In this document: piece by piece, positions 27,693 to 37,196 of the stretch | Numbering within the stretch: position 1 is the first letter of the stretch | How the letters are laid out: each line of letters begins with the position of its first letter | NCBI GenBank assembly: GCA_002280515.1 | Contig: NCEA01000008.1 | Location: forward strand, 43,866 to 107,865 | DNA: 64,000 nt | Origin: Rhodobacterales bacterium 32-67-9 | GTDB taxonomy: Bacteria; Pseudomonadota; Alphaproteobacteria; Rhodobacterales; Rhodobacteraceae | Direction: 5' to 3' | The notes under the pieces: model-generated | What the model saw: the letters and a program-made list of their open reading frames with translations, nothing else | Databases searched by the model: none | What the model was told of the DNA's origin: nothing | Program-made: the position numbers and the translations under genes

Positions 27693-28364
27693 ATGGCTGC
27701 CCCCCACTTCGAGTTTCACGACGAGGTCGTGCCCGTTTCGCAGCAACGGTTCTATCCGGGTCTTGGCAAGCGGCTCGTCGATCTCGTCCTTCTTGGGCTG
27801 ATGCTGCCGGTGGTGCTTCCCCTCGTCGGAACGGTCCTTCTGCTGACCGCCTTGGGCGGCAGGCAGCCTCTCTATTCCCAGCTTCGTGTCGGCCGGGACG
27901 GACGGCTTTTCCGGTGTTGGAAAGTGCGCACGATGATCCCAGACGCCGACGCGGCACTGTCGCGGATCCTGCGCGACAATCCCGCTCTCGCGGAAGAATG
28001 GCGAACAGCCCAGAAACTGGTCCGCGATCCGCGTGTGACGCGGTTCGGGGCGCTGCTTCGGCGGACAAGCCTTGATGAGTTGCCACAGCTCTGGAATGTC
28101 CTGAACGGCACGATGAGCCTTGTCGGGCCGCGTCCCTTTACGCCGGAACAGCAGGGACTTTACCGCAACGGTCATATCGACGCCGATTATTACCGGCTGC
28201 GTCCCGGGATTACCGGCCTCTGGCAGGTCAGCCGCCGCAACCGTGGTTCCTTTGCCGAACGGGCAACTTACGACAGCGCCTATTCGACCAACATGGGAAT
28301 TTGGACCGACCTGTCGATCCTTGCCCGCACCGTCACCGTGGTTCTGCGCGCGACCGGCGTCTGA
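27693..28364 (+). CDS. Polyprenyl-phosphate sugar-1-phosphate transferase (exopolysaccharide priming)
   Basis: 223-residue bacterial sugar transferase (PF02397 type). One membrane/re-entrant segment at residues about 27-53 (RLVDLVLLGLMLPVVLPLVG), then the catalytic core WKVRTM, LRRTSLDELPQLWNVLNGTMSLVGPRP and the C-terminal LRPGITGLWQVSRRN. These enzymes load the first sugar phosphate onto undecaprenyl phosphate. No other polysaccharide genes are adjacent, so it is either a solitary priming enzyme or works with a distant cluster. AAGGAGAA 10 nt upstream fixes the start. Convergent with dnaQ, stops abutting. Confidence 0.88.
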   Translation: MAAPHFEFHDEVVPVSQQRFYPGLGKRLVDLVLLGLMLPVVLPLVGTVLLLTALGGRQPLYSQLRVGRDGRLFRCWKVRTMIPDADAALSRILRDNPALAEEWRTAQKLVRDPRVTRFGALLRRTSLDELPQLWNVLNGTMSLVGPRPFTPEQQGLYRNGHIDADYYRLRPGITGLWQVSRRNRGSFAERATYDSAYSTNMGIWTDLSILARTVTVVLRATGV

Positions 28365-29057
28365 TCAGGCGAAACGCTTCCAGATCGCAGTCTCGCCCAG
28401 GCTTTCGATAAGGCGCGCGTGGGCGTCCGCTTCATCGGCGCTCAGCCTCGGAGGCAACGGGGCGGGGCGCAGGCCTGGGCGCCAAGCTTCGGTAGAGGTC
28501 TGACCGGTGCCGCCGCCCGCCACCGACAGTCCGAAATCCGGCTGACGGCCGCCGATCAGCTCGAGATACACTTCCGCCAGAAGCTCGCTGTCGAGAAGTG
28601 CCCCGTGTTTCTCACGCGCCGAATTGTCGATCGCGAAGCGCCGGCAGAGCGCGTCAAGCGAAGCGGGCGAGCCGGGAAACTTGCGCCGAGCAATCGCGAC
28701 GGTATCCAGCGCACGGTCCATCGCGATGATCGGCAGGTTGGCCCAGCCGAGTTCGGCATTGAGGAATTTCATGTCGAAGGCGGCGTTGTGGATCACGAGC
28801 CGCGAGTCCACGCCGATGAAATCGAGAAACGCCATGCCGACCGCCGCAAAGGGCGGCTTGTCGCGGAGGAAATCGTCGCCGAGGCCATGCACCTCGAACG
28901 CTTCCTTCGGCATCGCCCGCTCCGGATTGATATACTGGTGATAAACCCGCCCGGTCGGCATGTGGTTCAGAAGCTCGATTGCGCCGATCTCGACGATGCG
29001 ATGGCCTTCGGCCGGCTCGAATCCGGTGGTCTCGGTATCGAGTACTATTTCACGCAT
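28365..29057 (-). CDS. dnaQ: DNA polymerase III epsilon subunit
   Basis: 230-residue 3-5 proofreading exonuclease. DEDDh motifs visible: ExoI DTETTG (residues 7-12), ExoII HNAAFDMKFL (90-99), ExoIII HGALLDSELLAEVYL with the catalytic His (about 151-165). The C-terminal tail after residue 170 is the region that binds DnaE. Overlaps the coaE end by 8 nt and ends the maf-aroE-coaE-dnaQ operon pointing away from the putative origin. Confidence 0.95.
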   Translation of the reverse strand: MREIVLDTETTGFEPAEGHRIVEIGAIELLNHMPTGRVYHQYINPERAMPKEAFEVHGLGDDFLRDKPPFAAVGMAFLDFIGVDSRLVIHNAAFDMKFLNAELGWANLPIIAMDRALDTVAIARRKFPGSPASLDALCRRFAIDNSAREKHGALLDSELLAEVYLELIGGRQPDFGLSVAGGGTGQTSTEAWRPGLRPAPLPPRLSADEADAHARLIESLGETAIWKRFA

Positions 29058-29652
29058 GGTCGGCTCCGATCCTTTGGATCAGGTCTCGCACGGCGGCGCG
29101 GGTGGCATCAAGGGTGAGGGTCTCGATGACCCAGGTGGCACGCGCGCGCTTTTCGGCGTCGGGCATCTGGCGCGCGAGGATCGTGGCAAATTGCTCTCTG
29201 GTCATGTCGGGGCGCTCCAGTACCCGCGCGCGCTGGACCGCTGCCGGGGCAGTGACGACAAGTGTCGCGTCCATTCCCGCCTCGGCGCCGGTTTCGAACA
29301 GAAGCGGGATGTCGAGCACGACAAGCCGGGCACCCTCGGCCGTCGCGGTCGCGATGAACGCGGCGCGATCGGCGGCGACGAGGGGATGGATGACCGCTTC
29401 GATCCGCGAAAGGGCGCGAGGATCGGCGGCGATCCATTCTTTCAGTCGCGTGCGGTCGACGGTGCCTTCGTGGACCGCCTCGGGGCGCAGCGACATCATC
29501 GCGTCGACGCCGGCGCCGCCTGGTCCGTAAACCCGGTGGACGGCGGCGTCCGCGTCCCAGACCGGCACGCCTTCTGCGGCAAACATCGCTGCGGTCGTCG
29601 ATTTTCCCATGCCGATGGAGCCCGTCAGGCCGAGCAGGAACGGACGGTTCAT
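29050..29652 (-). CDS. coaE: Dephospho-CoA kinase
   Basis: 200-residue P-loop kinase for the last step of CoA synthesis. Walker A GLTGSIGMGKST (residues 8-19), then DADAAVHRVYGPGG and the LDIPLLFETG motif (about 119-128). Normal length. Start overlaps the aroE stop by ATGA. Part of the conserved maf-aroE-coaE-dnaQ run. Confidence 0.95.
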   Translation of the reverse strand: MNRPFLLGLTGSIGMGKSTTAAMFAAEGVPVWDADAAVHRVYGPGGAGVDAMMSLRPEAVHEGTVDRTRLKEWIAADPRALSRIEAVIHPLVAADRAAFIATATAEGARLVVLDIPLLFETGAEAGMDATLVVTAPAAVQRARVLERPDMTREQFATILARQMPDAEKRARATWVIETLTLDATRAAVRDLIQRIGADHA

Positions 29653-30488
29653 TCCGCCAGAACCGCGTCGCGCACCGCCTGGTCGACTTCGGGCCGGACC
29701 CCGAACCAGCGTTCGAACGCAGGCGCCGCCTGATGGATCAGCATGCCAAGCCCATCAACGGTGACACAACCGATCTCGGCCGCCTCTTCCAGAAGCCTGG
29801 TGCGGAGCGGGGTGTAGACCAGATCGGTCACGACAGCGTTCGGCGACAATGCGTCGAGCGGGACGCGGAAATCCGGCTTTCCGACCATGCCGAGCGAGGA
29901 GGTGTTCACGATGGTCGTCGCGCCCTCCATCATGTTGCCGGCCTGAACCCAGTCATGGACCACGACCTTTGCGCCGAATTCCTGCCGGAGCGCCTCGGCC
30001 CGGGTGCGGGTGCGGTTGGCCAGCCGGATCTCCGGGACGCCGACCTCGATCAGCGAGGCGATGACGGCGCGCGCGGCCCCACCCGCGCCGATCACCGCTG
30101 CCGGCCCGGCAGTTGGGGCCCAGCCCGGCGCGTTCTGGCGCAGGTTGGCGATGAAGCCGTAGCCGTCGGTGTTATCGGCATGGATCCGGCCGTCCTTGCG
30201 GAAAATCAGCGTATTCGCCGCCCCGATCAGCGCCGCGCGGTCGGTCACGACATCGGCGAGCGCGAGCACGGTTTCCTTGTGCGGAATGGTGACGTTGACG
30301 CCGACGAACCCGGCCTTCGGCAAGGCCGCGATCACCTCGCGCAGCTCGGACTGGGCGACATCCATCGGAATGTAATAGCCGGCGATGCCATAGGCTTTCA
30401 GCCAATGACCATGCAACCGCGGCGATTTCGAATGCGCGATCGGGGAACCTATGACACCGGCAAGCGGAATACGGGGATGTTCGGTCAT
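29649..30488 (-). CDS. aroE: Shikimate dehydrogenase
   Basis: 279-residue NADP-dependent enzyme of the shikimate pathway. Substrate motif GSPIAHSKSPRLHG (residues 14-27), catalytic Lys in NVTIPHKETVL and NTD in HADNTDGYGF, dinucleotide motif GAGGAARAV, NADP-binding NRTRTRAE. Overlaps maf and coaE by 4 nt each. Confidence 0.95.
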   Translation of the reverse strand: MTEHPRIPLAGVIGSPIAHSKSPRLHGHWLKAYGIAGYYIPMDVAQSELREVIAALPKAGFVGVNVTIPHKETVLALADVVTDRAALIGAANTLIFRKDGRIHADNTDGYGFIANLRQNAPGWAPTAGPAAVIGAGGAARAVIASLIEVGVPEIRLANRTRTRAEALRQEFGAKVVVHDWVQAGNMMEGATTIVNTSSLGMVGKPDFRVPLDALSPNAVVTDLVYTPLRTRLLEEAAEIGCVTVDGLGMLIHQAAPAFERWFGVRPEVDQAVRDAVLAE

Positions 30489-31093
30489 GAGGCGATGTCG
30501 CCCCGAACTGCGAGCCAGGTCAAGAGTTCGATCAGCGGCAGACCGAGAACAGTGAAGTAATCACCCTCGATGCGGGCAAAAAGTCGCACACCTTCCTCTT
30601 CCAGCTTGTAGCAGCCAACACTGTGACGGATGCTGTCCCAGTTTCGCTCGACATAGTAATTCACATAGCCGTCCGATATGGCGCGCATCGTCAGCCTGGC
30701 CTCGCCGACATGTCTCCAGAGCGGTTGGCCGGCACGACAGATTACCAATGCGGAATGGAGCCGATGGGTCTGTCCTGAGAGCGCGCGAAGCTGGGCGCGG
30801 GCCTCGTCGCGGTCGGCTGGTTTTGAGAAGACGGCGCCACCGCAATCGAGGATCTGATCACATCCGAGAACCAGCGCCTCGGGAAAGCGATCGCTGACGC
30901 GGCGCGCTTTCATCTCGGCCAGGGCGTCGGCAAGATCGCGCGGCGTGGCATCTTCCGCCGCGAGTGAAGCGCGGATCGCATCCTCGTCGATGCGGGCCGG
31001 ACGCACGTCGGGCGATAGCCCTGCGTTCCGCAGCAGCCGGGCGCGGATGTCAGATCCGGAGGCGAGGATCAGTGGAGGGGTCGGGGTGGCCAT
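30485..31093 (-). CDS. maf: Maf family nucleotide pyrophosphatase (YceF-like)
   Basis: 202-residue Maf/HAM1-superfamily hydrolase that removes modified or canonical nucleotides (YceF type acts on m7GTP). Features are ILASGSDIRARLLRNAGL at the N-terminus with S-x-R, the conserved DEDAIR and LGCDQIL catalytic acidic motifs, and GCYKLEEEG. Start MATPTPP is preferred over an upstream ATG because the family begins just before ILASxS. First gene leftward from the candidate origin. Confidence 0.92.
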   Translation of the reverse strand: MATPTPPLILASGSDIRARLLRNAGLSPDVRPARIDEDAIRASLAAEDATPRDLADALAEMKARRVSDRFPEALVLGCDQILDCGGAVFSKPADRDEARAQLRALSGQTHRLHSALVICRAGQPLWRHVGEARLTMRAISDGYVNYYVERNWDSIRHSVGCYKLEEEGVRLFARIEGDYFTVLGLPLIELLTWLAVRGDIAS

Positions 31094-31516
31094 GGACGAC
31101 TCTGTGGGTAAGTTGGCGTGAGGGCAGCGGATCAAACGCGGGATGGAATGCGGATGGCGGGAAGTGGGGACAGATCGGCTGGTCTGTCAAGAACCGGGGA
31201 GATTTCTGCGCATGTGTATGGCGATTTTTGCCCGATGTGGAAAAGTGGGGTTCCCTAGAGGATTTCCCGTGAAGCGTTCACAACCAAGATGCGGATTCGC
31301 ATTTCCTAAGCCTTTGAAAACGTACAAATAAATTGTCTATTTCCAAGACATCCCGGGATTATCCCGTGTTCATCCACAAGCGTCCGGATCTGTGTGGCAC
31401 CCGCCGGAAAAACCGGCAATCCACATCATCCACAGGGTCTAAAACATCAACTTCCCTTTATCTTTATCTTTTCTTTTATAAGAAGACGTCGTGGAACCGT
31501 CGTGAAAGGAGCATCC
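31094..31516. other. Candidate chromosomal replication origin (oriC)
   Basis: 423-bp non-coding gap between maf (-) and hemJ (+). DnaA-box-like 9-mers (consensus TTATCCACA): TTACCCACA (31103-31111, minus), TTTTCCACA (31236-31244, minus), TCATCCACA (31370-31378), CAATCCACA (31417-31425) and TCATCCACA (31426-31434), the last two in tandem, plus TTATCCCGT (31359-31367). An AT-rich pyrimidine tract follows at about 31441-31483 with repeats CTTTATCTTTATCTTTTCTT, suitable as an unwinding element. A second AT-rich patch lies at 31313-31343. Gene direction switches here, and the flanks (maf-aroE-coaE-dnaQ; rho-mnmE-mnmG-rsmG-parAB) are classical alphaproteobacterial origin neighbours. None of the boxes is a perfect consensus. 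Confidence 0.65.
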
Positions 31517-31969
31517 GTGATCGGTGATTTTCTGGCTTCGGTCTATCCTTGGACAAAAGCGCTTCATGTCATATCGGTAATCACATGGATGGCGGGGATC
31601 TTCTATCTGCCGAGGCTGTTCGTCTATCACGTCGAGGTTGTCGGGCAGGGTTCCGAGACCGACAAGCTCTTTCAGGTGATGGAGCGCAAGCTCCTCCGGC
31701 TGATCATGAACCCGGCGATGACGGCGACCTGGACCTTTGGCCTCGCCTTGGTGTTCACGCCGGGGATCGTGGACTGGTCAGAGGTCTGGCCATGGACCAA
31801 GGCGGCGTCGGTTCTGGCAATGACCTGGTTTCACCACTGGCTAGGGTATCGCCGGAAGGATTTCGTGAATGGCACCAACAGTCGCACGGGTCGAACCTAT
31901 CGAATGATGAACGAGGTGCCGACGGTTCTGATGATCGTGATCGTCCTGTCGGTGATCTTGAAATACTGA
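31517..31969 (+). CDS. hemJ: Protoporphyrinogen oxidase HemJ
   Basis: 150-residue inner-membrane haem-pathway enzyme (formerly UPF0093) with four membrane segments. The conserved KALHVISVITWMAGIFYLPRLFVYH (residues about 14-38) includes the essential His, and HHWLGYRRKDF is the second conserved block. GTG start with GAAAGGAGC at a good distance. In Caulobacter-type arrangements hemE sits beside the origin; here hemJ occupies that position and hemE is not in the window. Confidence 0.92.
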   Translation: MIGDFLASVYPWTKALHVISVITWMAGIFYLPRLFVYHVEVVGQGSETDKLFQVMERKLLRLIMNPAMTATWTFGLALVFTPGIVDWSEVWPWTKAASVLAMTWFHHWLGYRRKDFVNGTNSRTGRTYRMMNEVPTVLMIVIVLSVILKY

Positions 31970-32100
31970 CGCTTGGTTGACTCAGGTCGGTACGCGGGTG
32001 TATTGGCGCTGCAGGCCCCGCCGTCCGGATTGGGGTCTTTCCCCTGATGATACATCGCGCCGGCGGTTCGCCCGCGCCTGACCCGAGTGGTTTTTCCAAG

Positions 32101-33372
32101 ATGACCCAAGACCGTCTGAACCTTGCCGATCTCAAGGCAAAAAGCCCGGCCGACCTTCTGTCGATGGCGGAGGAGCTGGAGATCGAGAACGCCTCGACGA
32201 TGCGTAAGGGCGAGATGATGTTCTCGATCCTCAAGGAGCATGCGGAGGAAGGCTGGGACATCGGCGGCGACGGCGTGCTGGAAGTGCTCCAGGACGGGTT
32301 CGGGTTTCTGCGTTCACCGGAAGCGAACTATCTTCCGGGGCCGGACGACATCTATGTCAGCCCGGAAATGCTGCGGCAATATTCGCTGCGGACCGGTGAC
32401 ACGATTGAAGGCGTGATCCGCGCGCCGGGCGAGAATGAGCGGTATTTTGCGCTGACCAAGGTCACGAAGATCAATTTCGAGGATCCGGAGAAAGCCCGGC
32501 ACAAGGTGGCCTTCGACAACCTGACGCCGCTTTACCCGGATGAGCGGCTGAAGATGGAGATCGAGGATCCGACGATCCGCGACCGATCCGCGCGAATCAT
32601 CGACCTCGTGGCACCGATCGGAAAGGGCCAGCGGGGCCTGATCGTGGCACCGCCGCGCACAGGCAAGACGGTGCTCTTGCAGAACATCGCGCATTCGATT
32701 GCGTCGAACCATCCGGAATGCTACCTCATCGTTCTCTTGATCGACGAACGCCCGGAAGAGGTCACCGACATGCAGCGGAGCGTGAAGGGCGAGGTCGTGT
32801 CCTCGACTTTCGACGAACCGGCGACGCGACATGTCGCGGTGGCCGAGATGGTGATCGAGAAGGCCAAGCGCCTTGTCGAGCACAAGCGCGACGTGGTGAT
32901 CCTGCTGGACTCGATCACCCGCCTAGGCCGGGCGTTCAACACGGTGGTGCCGTCATCGGGCAAGGTATTGACCGGCGGCGTCGATGCCAACGCATTGCAG
33001 CGGCCGAAGCGCTTCTTCGGTGCGGCGCGGAATATCGAGGAAGGCGGATCGCTGACGATCATCGCCACGGCGCTGATCGATACCGGCAGCCGGATGGACG
33101 AGGTGATCTTCGAGGAATTCAAGGGCACCGGCAACTCGGAGATCGTTCTCGACCGCAAGGTTGCGGACAAGCGGGTGTTCCCGGCGATGGATATTCTCAA
33201 GTCCGGAACCCGGAAGGAAGACCTGCTGGTCGACAAGAACGACCTGCAGAAGACCTACGTTCTTCGCCGCATCCTGAACCCGATGGGCACCACGGATGCG
33301 ATCGAGTTCCTGATCTCCAAGCTCAAGCAGACGAAGACGAATTCCGAGTTCTTCGATTCGATGAACGCCTGA
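32101..33372 (+). CDS. rho: Transcription termination factor Rho
   Basis: 423-residue hexameric RNA helicase. N-terminal Rho domain and cold-shock RNA-binding domain (residues about 50-125, DGFGFLRS and PDDIYVSP), Walker A APPRTGKT near 180-187, Walker [12 protein letters not shown], and the Q-loop/R-loop segments. Start MTQDRLN chosen over an upstream in-frame ATG. A possible promoter (TTGACT at 31977-31982) lies in the 131-bp gap after hemJ. Confidence 0.96.
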   Translation: MTQDRLNLADLKAKSPADLLSMAEELEIENASTMRKGEMMFSILKEHAEEGWDIGGDGVLEVLQDGFGFLRSPEANYLPGPDDIYVSPEMLRQYSLRTGDTIEGVIRAPGENERYFALTKVTKINFEDPEKARHKVAFDNLTPLYPDERLKMEIEDPTIRDRSARIIDLVAPIGKGQRGLIVAPPRTGKTVLLQNIAHSIASNHPECYLIVLLIDERPEEVTDMQRSVKGEVVSSTFDEPATRHVAVAEMVIEKAKRLVEHKRDVVILLDSITRLGRAFNTVVPSSGKVLTGGVDANALQRPKRFFGAARNIEEGGSLTIIATALIDTGSRMDEVIFEEFKGTGNSEIVLDRKVADKRVFPAMDILKSGTRKEDLLVDKNDLQKTYVLRRILNPMGTTDAIEFLISKLKQTKTNSEFFDSMNA

Positions 33373-33376
33373 CTTG

Positions 33377-33390
33377 TTGTTTTAAAACAA
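33377..33390. repeat. 14-bp AT-rich perfect palindrome between rho and mnmE
   Basis: TTGTTTTAAAACAA starts 5 nt after the rho stop and lies 12 nt before mnmE. It is a perfect palindrome in an otherwise GC-rich region. It could be a protein-binding site or part of a weak terminator; there is no following T-run. Confidence 0.4.
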
Positions 33391-33402
33391 TAGGTTATCA
33401 AA

Positions 33403-34698
33403 ATGGACACTATTTTTGCCCTGGCGTCGGCGCGGGGAAAAGCGGGTATTGGTGTCATCCGGATCTCGGGCCCGCGGGCGTGGGAGGCGGTGGGGTATCT
33501 GGCCGGGACGCTCCCGAAACCGCGCCGCGCTGCATTGCGGCGACTGCGGCTTGAGGGTGAGGCGCTGGACGACGCCCTGGTTCTGACGTTCGCCGCCGGC
33601 GCCAGCTTTACCGGCGAGGAGTCCGCCGAACTGCATGTGCATGGTGCCACCGCGACGGAACGGGTGGTTCTGGCGGCTTTGGGTGGCCTGCCGGGGTTGC
33701 GGTTGGCCGAAGCGGGCGAATTCACCCGCCGTGCGCTGGAGAACGGGCGGCTCGATCTTGCCCAGGTCGAGGGTCTTGCCGATTTGATCGAGGCGGAGAC
33801 CGAGGCGCAGCGTCGGCAGGCCCTGAAGGTTCTCTCCGGCGCAATCGGCGCATGTGCCGAAGCCTGGCGCCGCGACCTCATCCGGGCTGCGGCGTTGCTG
33901 GAGGCAACCATCGATTTCTCCGACGAAGACGTGCCGATGGATGTGACGCCGGAGGTTCTGGACCTCATCGGGAACGTCACCGGGGGGCTGGAGCGCGAGG
34001 TGCGCGGGATCGGAGCGGCGGAACGGATTCGCGACGGATTCGAGGTAGCGATCGTCGGGCGCCCGAATGCCGGAAAATCTATGCTGCTTAATGCGCTTGC
34101 CGGTCGGGAGGTGGCGATCACTTCGGACGTCGCCGGCACCACTCGGGACGTGATCGAAGTCCGGATGGACCTGGGCGGCTTGTCGGTGACGCTTCTCGAT
34201 ACGGCGGGCTTGAGGGTGGCGCAGGATCGTGTGGAGGAAATCGGGGTGAAGCGGGCCGTCGAGCGGGCAAAATCCGCCGACCTTCGGATCTTCCTCCTTG
34301 AATCGGATGACGCGGTCCCGATGCTTGAACCGCAACCGGGGGATATTCTGGCGCGCAGCAAGGCGGACCTCGGGGTGGTCGGTCGCGACGACCTGCTGCA
34401 ACTTTCGGGCGTCACCGGCTTCGGGTTGTCGGAATTGATTGCCCGGGTGACGGAGGAGCTCAGCTCACGCGCCGCCGGCGCTGGCGTGATGACGCGGGAA
34501 CGGCATCTTCAGGCCATGACCTCTGCCATTTCGGCTATGGAATCAGCCCGCGATGAGGTAAGGAGCGGCTCAAGCCGGACGGAGTTCGCCGCAGAGCATT
34601 TGCGCCGGGCCATCCGGGACCTTGATTCGCTGGTTGGCCGTGTCGATGTAGAGCACCTTCTGGACGATATCTTCGCCAGCTTCTGCATCGGAAAGTGA
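33403..34698 (+). CDS. mnmE: tRNA uridine-5-carboxymethylaminomethyl modification GTPase MnmE
   Basis: 431-residue GTPase that works with MnmG to modify U34 of certain tRNAs. N-terminal formyl-THF-binding domain ([23 protein letters not shown]), central helical domain, inserted G domain with GRPNAGKS (residues about 219-226), G3 DTAGL and the C-terminal CIGK box with the conserved Cys. Slightly shorter than E. coli MnmE. Directly upstream of mnmG. Confidence 0.95.
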   Translation: MDTIFALASARGKAGIGVIRISGPRAWEAVGYLAGTLPKPRRAALRRLRLEGEALDDALVLTFAAGASFTGEESAELHVHGATATERVVLAALGGLPGLRLAEAGEFTRRALENGRLDLAQVEGLADLIEAETEAQRRQALKVLSGAIGACAEAWRRDLIRAAALLEATIDFSDEDVPMDVTPEVLDLIGNVTGGLEREVRGIGAAERIRDGFEVAIVGRPNAGKSMLLNALAGREVAITSDVAGTTRDVIEVRMDLGGLSVTLLDTAGLRVAQDRVEEIGVKRAVERAKSADLRIFLLESDDAVPMLEPQPGDILARSKADLGVVGRDDLLQLSGVTGFGLSELIARVTEELSSRAAGAGVMTRERHLQAMTSAISAMESARDEVRSGSSRTEFAAEHLRRAIRDLDSLVGRVDVEHLLDDIFASFCIGK

Positions 34699-34701
34699 GG
34701 A

Positions 34702-36576
34702 GTGTTTCACGTGAAACATTTTGACGTCATCGTCGTCGGAGGAGGCCATGCGGGAACCGAGGCGGCGCATGCCGCTGCCCGTCTGGGTGCGCGGACGGTG
34801 CTGGTTACGCTCCGCCGCGATGCCATTGGCGTCATGTCCTGCAATCCAGCGATCGGCGGTTTGGGGAAGGGGCACCTTGTTCGGGAGATTGACGCTCTGG
34901 ATGGGGTCATCGGGCGGATCGCCGACCTAGCCGGGATCCAGTTTCGACTTCTCAACAGGCGGAAAGGGCCGGCGGTCCAGGGCCCGCGGGCGCAGATCGA
35001 CCGCCAGATCTATCGCGATGCGATGCGGGCGGTGACCGAAGCAGAAGAGAACTTGACGATCCTTGAGGGGGAGGCAGTTGATTTCGTCATGGACGGGCGA
35101 CGCGTTGCGGGCGTGCGCCTTGCTGACGGCGCCGAAGCCCGTGCCCTTGCCGTCGTCCTGACCTCCGGCACCTTCTTGCGCGGGGTCATTCATATTGGCG
35201 ATGCGCGCCAGCCCGGCGGCCGCATGGGGGATCGCCCTTCCGTCGCCCTGGCGGAGCGCATCGAGAGTTTCGGCCTCCCGCTTGGGCGGCTGAAAACCGG
35301 CACGCCGCCCCGGCTCGATGGCCGGACGATCAATTGGGATGGGTTGGATCAGCAACCGGGCGATGACGATCCGGCGCTTTTTTCCTTCCTCAATGACCGC
35401 CCCTTCGTTCGGCAGATCAGTTGCGGCATAACCCATACCAATGAACGGACCCACGCGCTGATCCGCGAGAATCTCGCCCGATCGGCGATGTATGGCGGCC
35501 ATATCGACGGCGTCGGGCCGCGCTATTGTCCCTCGATCGAGGACAAGGTGGTGCGGTTCGCGGATAAGTCGTCACATCAGGTTTTTCTCGAGCCTGAAGG
35601 GCTGAACGACCCGACGATCTATCCCAACGGGATTTCCACATCGCTTCCGCAGGATGTGCAGGAGGCCTATGTTCGATCGATTGCCGGACTGGAGAGCGTG
35701 ACGATCACCCAGCCCGGCTATGCCATCGAATACGACTATGTCGATCCACGCGCGCTTCGACCAACGTTGGAGTTGAAGGATGTTCCGGGCCTCTATCTTG
35801 CGGGCCAAATCAACGGAACTACAGGATATGAGGAGGCGGCAGCACAGGGACTCGTCGCCGGCCTCAATGCGGCACAGTCTGCGCGGGGCGGGGCGGATGT
35901 CAAGTTCAGCCGGTCTCAAAGCTATATTGGCGTTATGATCGACGATCTCGTGACGCGCGGCGTTTCTGAGCCGTACCGTATGTTCACCTCGCGGGCCGAG
36001 TTCCGGCTGTCGCTACGTGCCGATAACGCGGACCAGCGTTTGACCGGGCTCGGTATTGACCTCGGATGCGTCGGGCTACAGAGGCGCCGGGTTTTCGATG
36101 CGAAGATGGAGGCGCTGACGGCTGGTCGCGCGGCGCTGGAGTCCCTGTCGCTGACACCGCGCGAGGCCGCGGCGTATGACATCAACATAGGACAGGATGG
36201 CCAGAGGCGGTCAGGCTTCCGGCTTCTCTCGTTTCCGGGGATTGCCTTCGCCGATCTAGAACGGGCCGCGCCGGAACTGTCGGCAATCCCCGACGGGATC
36301 AAAGAGCAGCTCGCCCGAGACGCGACATATGCGACCTATATCGACAGGCAGACCGCGGATGTGCAGGCGATGCGGCGGGAAGAGGCGCACGAGATTCCCG
36401 ATGGCTTTGATTATTCAGGTCTCGCTGGCCTGTCGAACGAACTGAAAGGCAAGCTGGGACAGGCCCGCCCCCGCACGCTTGCGCAAGCTGGACGGATCGA
36501 CGGCATGACCCCTGCCGCGCTCACCTTGATTCTCGCCTCACTCCGTCGCAGCGAAAGGCAGCGGTCGTCGGGATGA
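34702..36576 (+). CDS. mnmG: tRNA uridine-5-carboxymethylaminomethyl modification enzyme MnmG
   Basis: 624-residue FAD enzyme, partner of MnmE. FAD motif [20 protein letters not shown] (residues about 11-30), conserved [24 protein letters not shown], the GTPPR loop and the C-terminal GidA-associated domain. The GTG start reading MFHVKH runs through a parS palindrome. A second GTG three codons on (34711) is better spaced from GTGAGGAG and is a real alternative. Coupled to rsmG by ATGA. Confidence 0.95.
   Translation: MFHVKHFDVIVVGGGHAGTEAAHAAARLGARTVLVTLRRDAIGVMSCNPAIGGLGKGHLVREIDALDGVIGRIADLAGIQFRLLNRRKGPAVQGPRAQIDRQIYRDAMRAVTEAEENLTILEGEAVDFVMDGRRVAGVRLADGAEARALAVVLTSGTFLRGVIHIGDARQPGGRMGDRPSVALAERIESFGLPLGRLKTGTPPRLDGRTINWDGLDQQPGDDDPALFSFLNDRPFVRQISCGITHTNERTHALIRENLARSAMYGGHIDGVGPRYCPSIEDKVVRFADKSSHQVFLEPEGLNDPTIYPNGISTSLPQDVQEAYVRSIAGLESVTITQPGYAIEYDYVDPRALRPTLELKDVPGLYLAGQINGTTGYEEAAAQGLVAGLNAAQSARGGADVKFSRSQSYIGVMIDDLVTRGVSEPYRMFTSRAEFRLSLRADNADQRLTGLGIDLGCVGLQRRRVFDAKMEALTAGRAALESLSLTPREAAAYDINIGQDGQRRSGFRLLSFPGIAFADLERAAPELSAIPDGIKEQLARDATYATYIDRQTADVQAMRREEAHEIPDGFDYSGLAGLSNELKGKLGQARPRTLAQAGRIDGMTPAALTLILASLRRSERQRSSG
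34703..34718. promoter_or_regulatory. parS centromere site 1
   Basis: TGTTTCACGTGAAACA, the canonical 16-bp palindromic ParB-binding site, without mismatch. It overlaps the start of mnmG and encodes its first residues. About 3.3 kb from parB, as usual for chromosomal parS near the origin. Confidence 0.95.
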
Positions 36577-37196
36577 AGGAATCGGGAGCTTTCCTGGCGG
36601 GGCGCAATGTTTCACGTGAAACAGAAGATCGCCTGACCCGGTTCGAATTGCTGATCAAAAAGTGGAATCCGGCGATTAACCTCGTTGCCCGCTCCACGCT
36701 CGACACTCTCCGTAGACGTCACTTCCTTGATTCAGCACAGATTTTCGACCTGACCGACACCACTTCCGGCCATTGGGCGGACCTCGGAAGTGGTGGCGGA
36801 TTCCCCGGCATCGTCATCGCGATTCTTGCTGCCAATGAGCGGCCCGGCCTGAAGGTAACGCTGGTTGAGAGCGATCAGAGGAAGGCCGCGTTCCTTTCCA
36901 CCGTAACGCGCGAACTGGGTCTCTCTGTCCAGATCCTTTCCGAACGGATCGAAGCCGTCCCGCCACTCGCCGCCGATATTCTTTCCGCGCGCGCCCTCGC
37001 GCCGCTCACCACGCTCCTCGCTTATGCCGAACGCCATCTCGCCCCTGGCGGCACCGCGATGTTCCCGAAAGGCGGCAATCATCAGGCTGAGATCGATCAG
37101 GCGCTTGAACATTGGACATTCTCCTATCAAAAGGAGCCCAGCAAGTCCGACGCTGCCGGCGTCGTCCTGATCATCGGAGGTATCTCGCGTGTCTGA
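36573..37196 (+). CDS. rsmG: 16S rRNA (guanine-527-N7) methyltransferase RsmG
   Basis: 207-residue SAM-dependent methyltransferase acting on G527 of 16S rRNA. SAM motif [16 protein letters not shown] (residues about 69-84), [12 protein letters not shown] and the LSARALAPL catalytic-side motif. The start overlaps mnmG by 4 nt, and its end overlaps parA by 8 nt. Residues 12-18 (NVSRET) are encoded by a parS palindrome. Confidence 0.95.
   Translation: MKESGAFLAGRNVSRETEDRLTRFELLIKKWNPAINLVARSTLDTLRRRHFLDSAQIFDLTDTTSGHWADLGSGGGFPGIVIAILAANERPGLKVTLVESDQRKAAFLSTVTRELGLSVQILSERIEAVPPLAADILSARALAPLTTLLAYAERHLAPGGTAMFPKGGNHQAEIDQALEHWTFSYQKEPSKSDAAGVVLIIGGISRV
36608..36623. promoter_or_regulatory. 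parS centromere site 2
   Basis: Second perfect copy of TGTTTCACGTGAAACA, inside rsmG codons 12-17, 1905 bp from the first copy and about 570 bp before parA. Both copies sit in 5-prime coding ends, a conserved placement in many bacteria. Confidence 0.95.
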
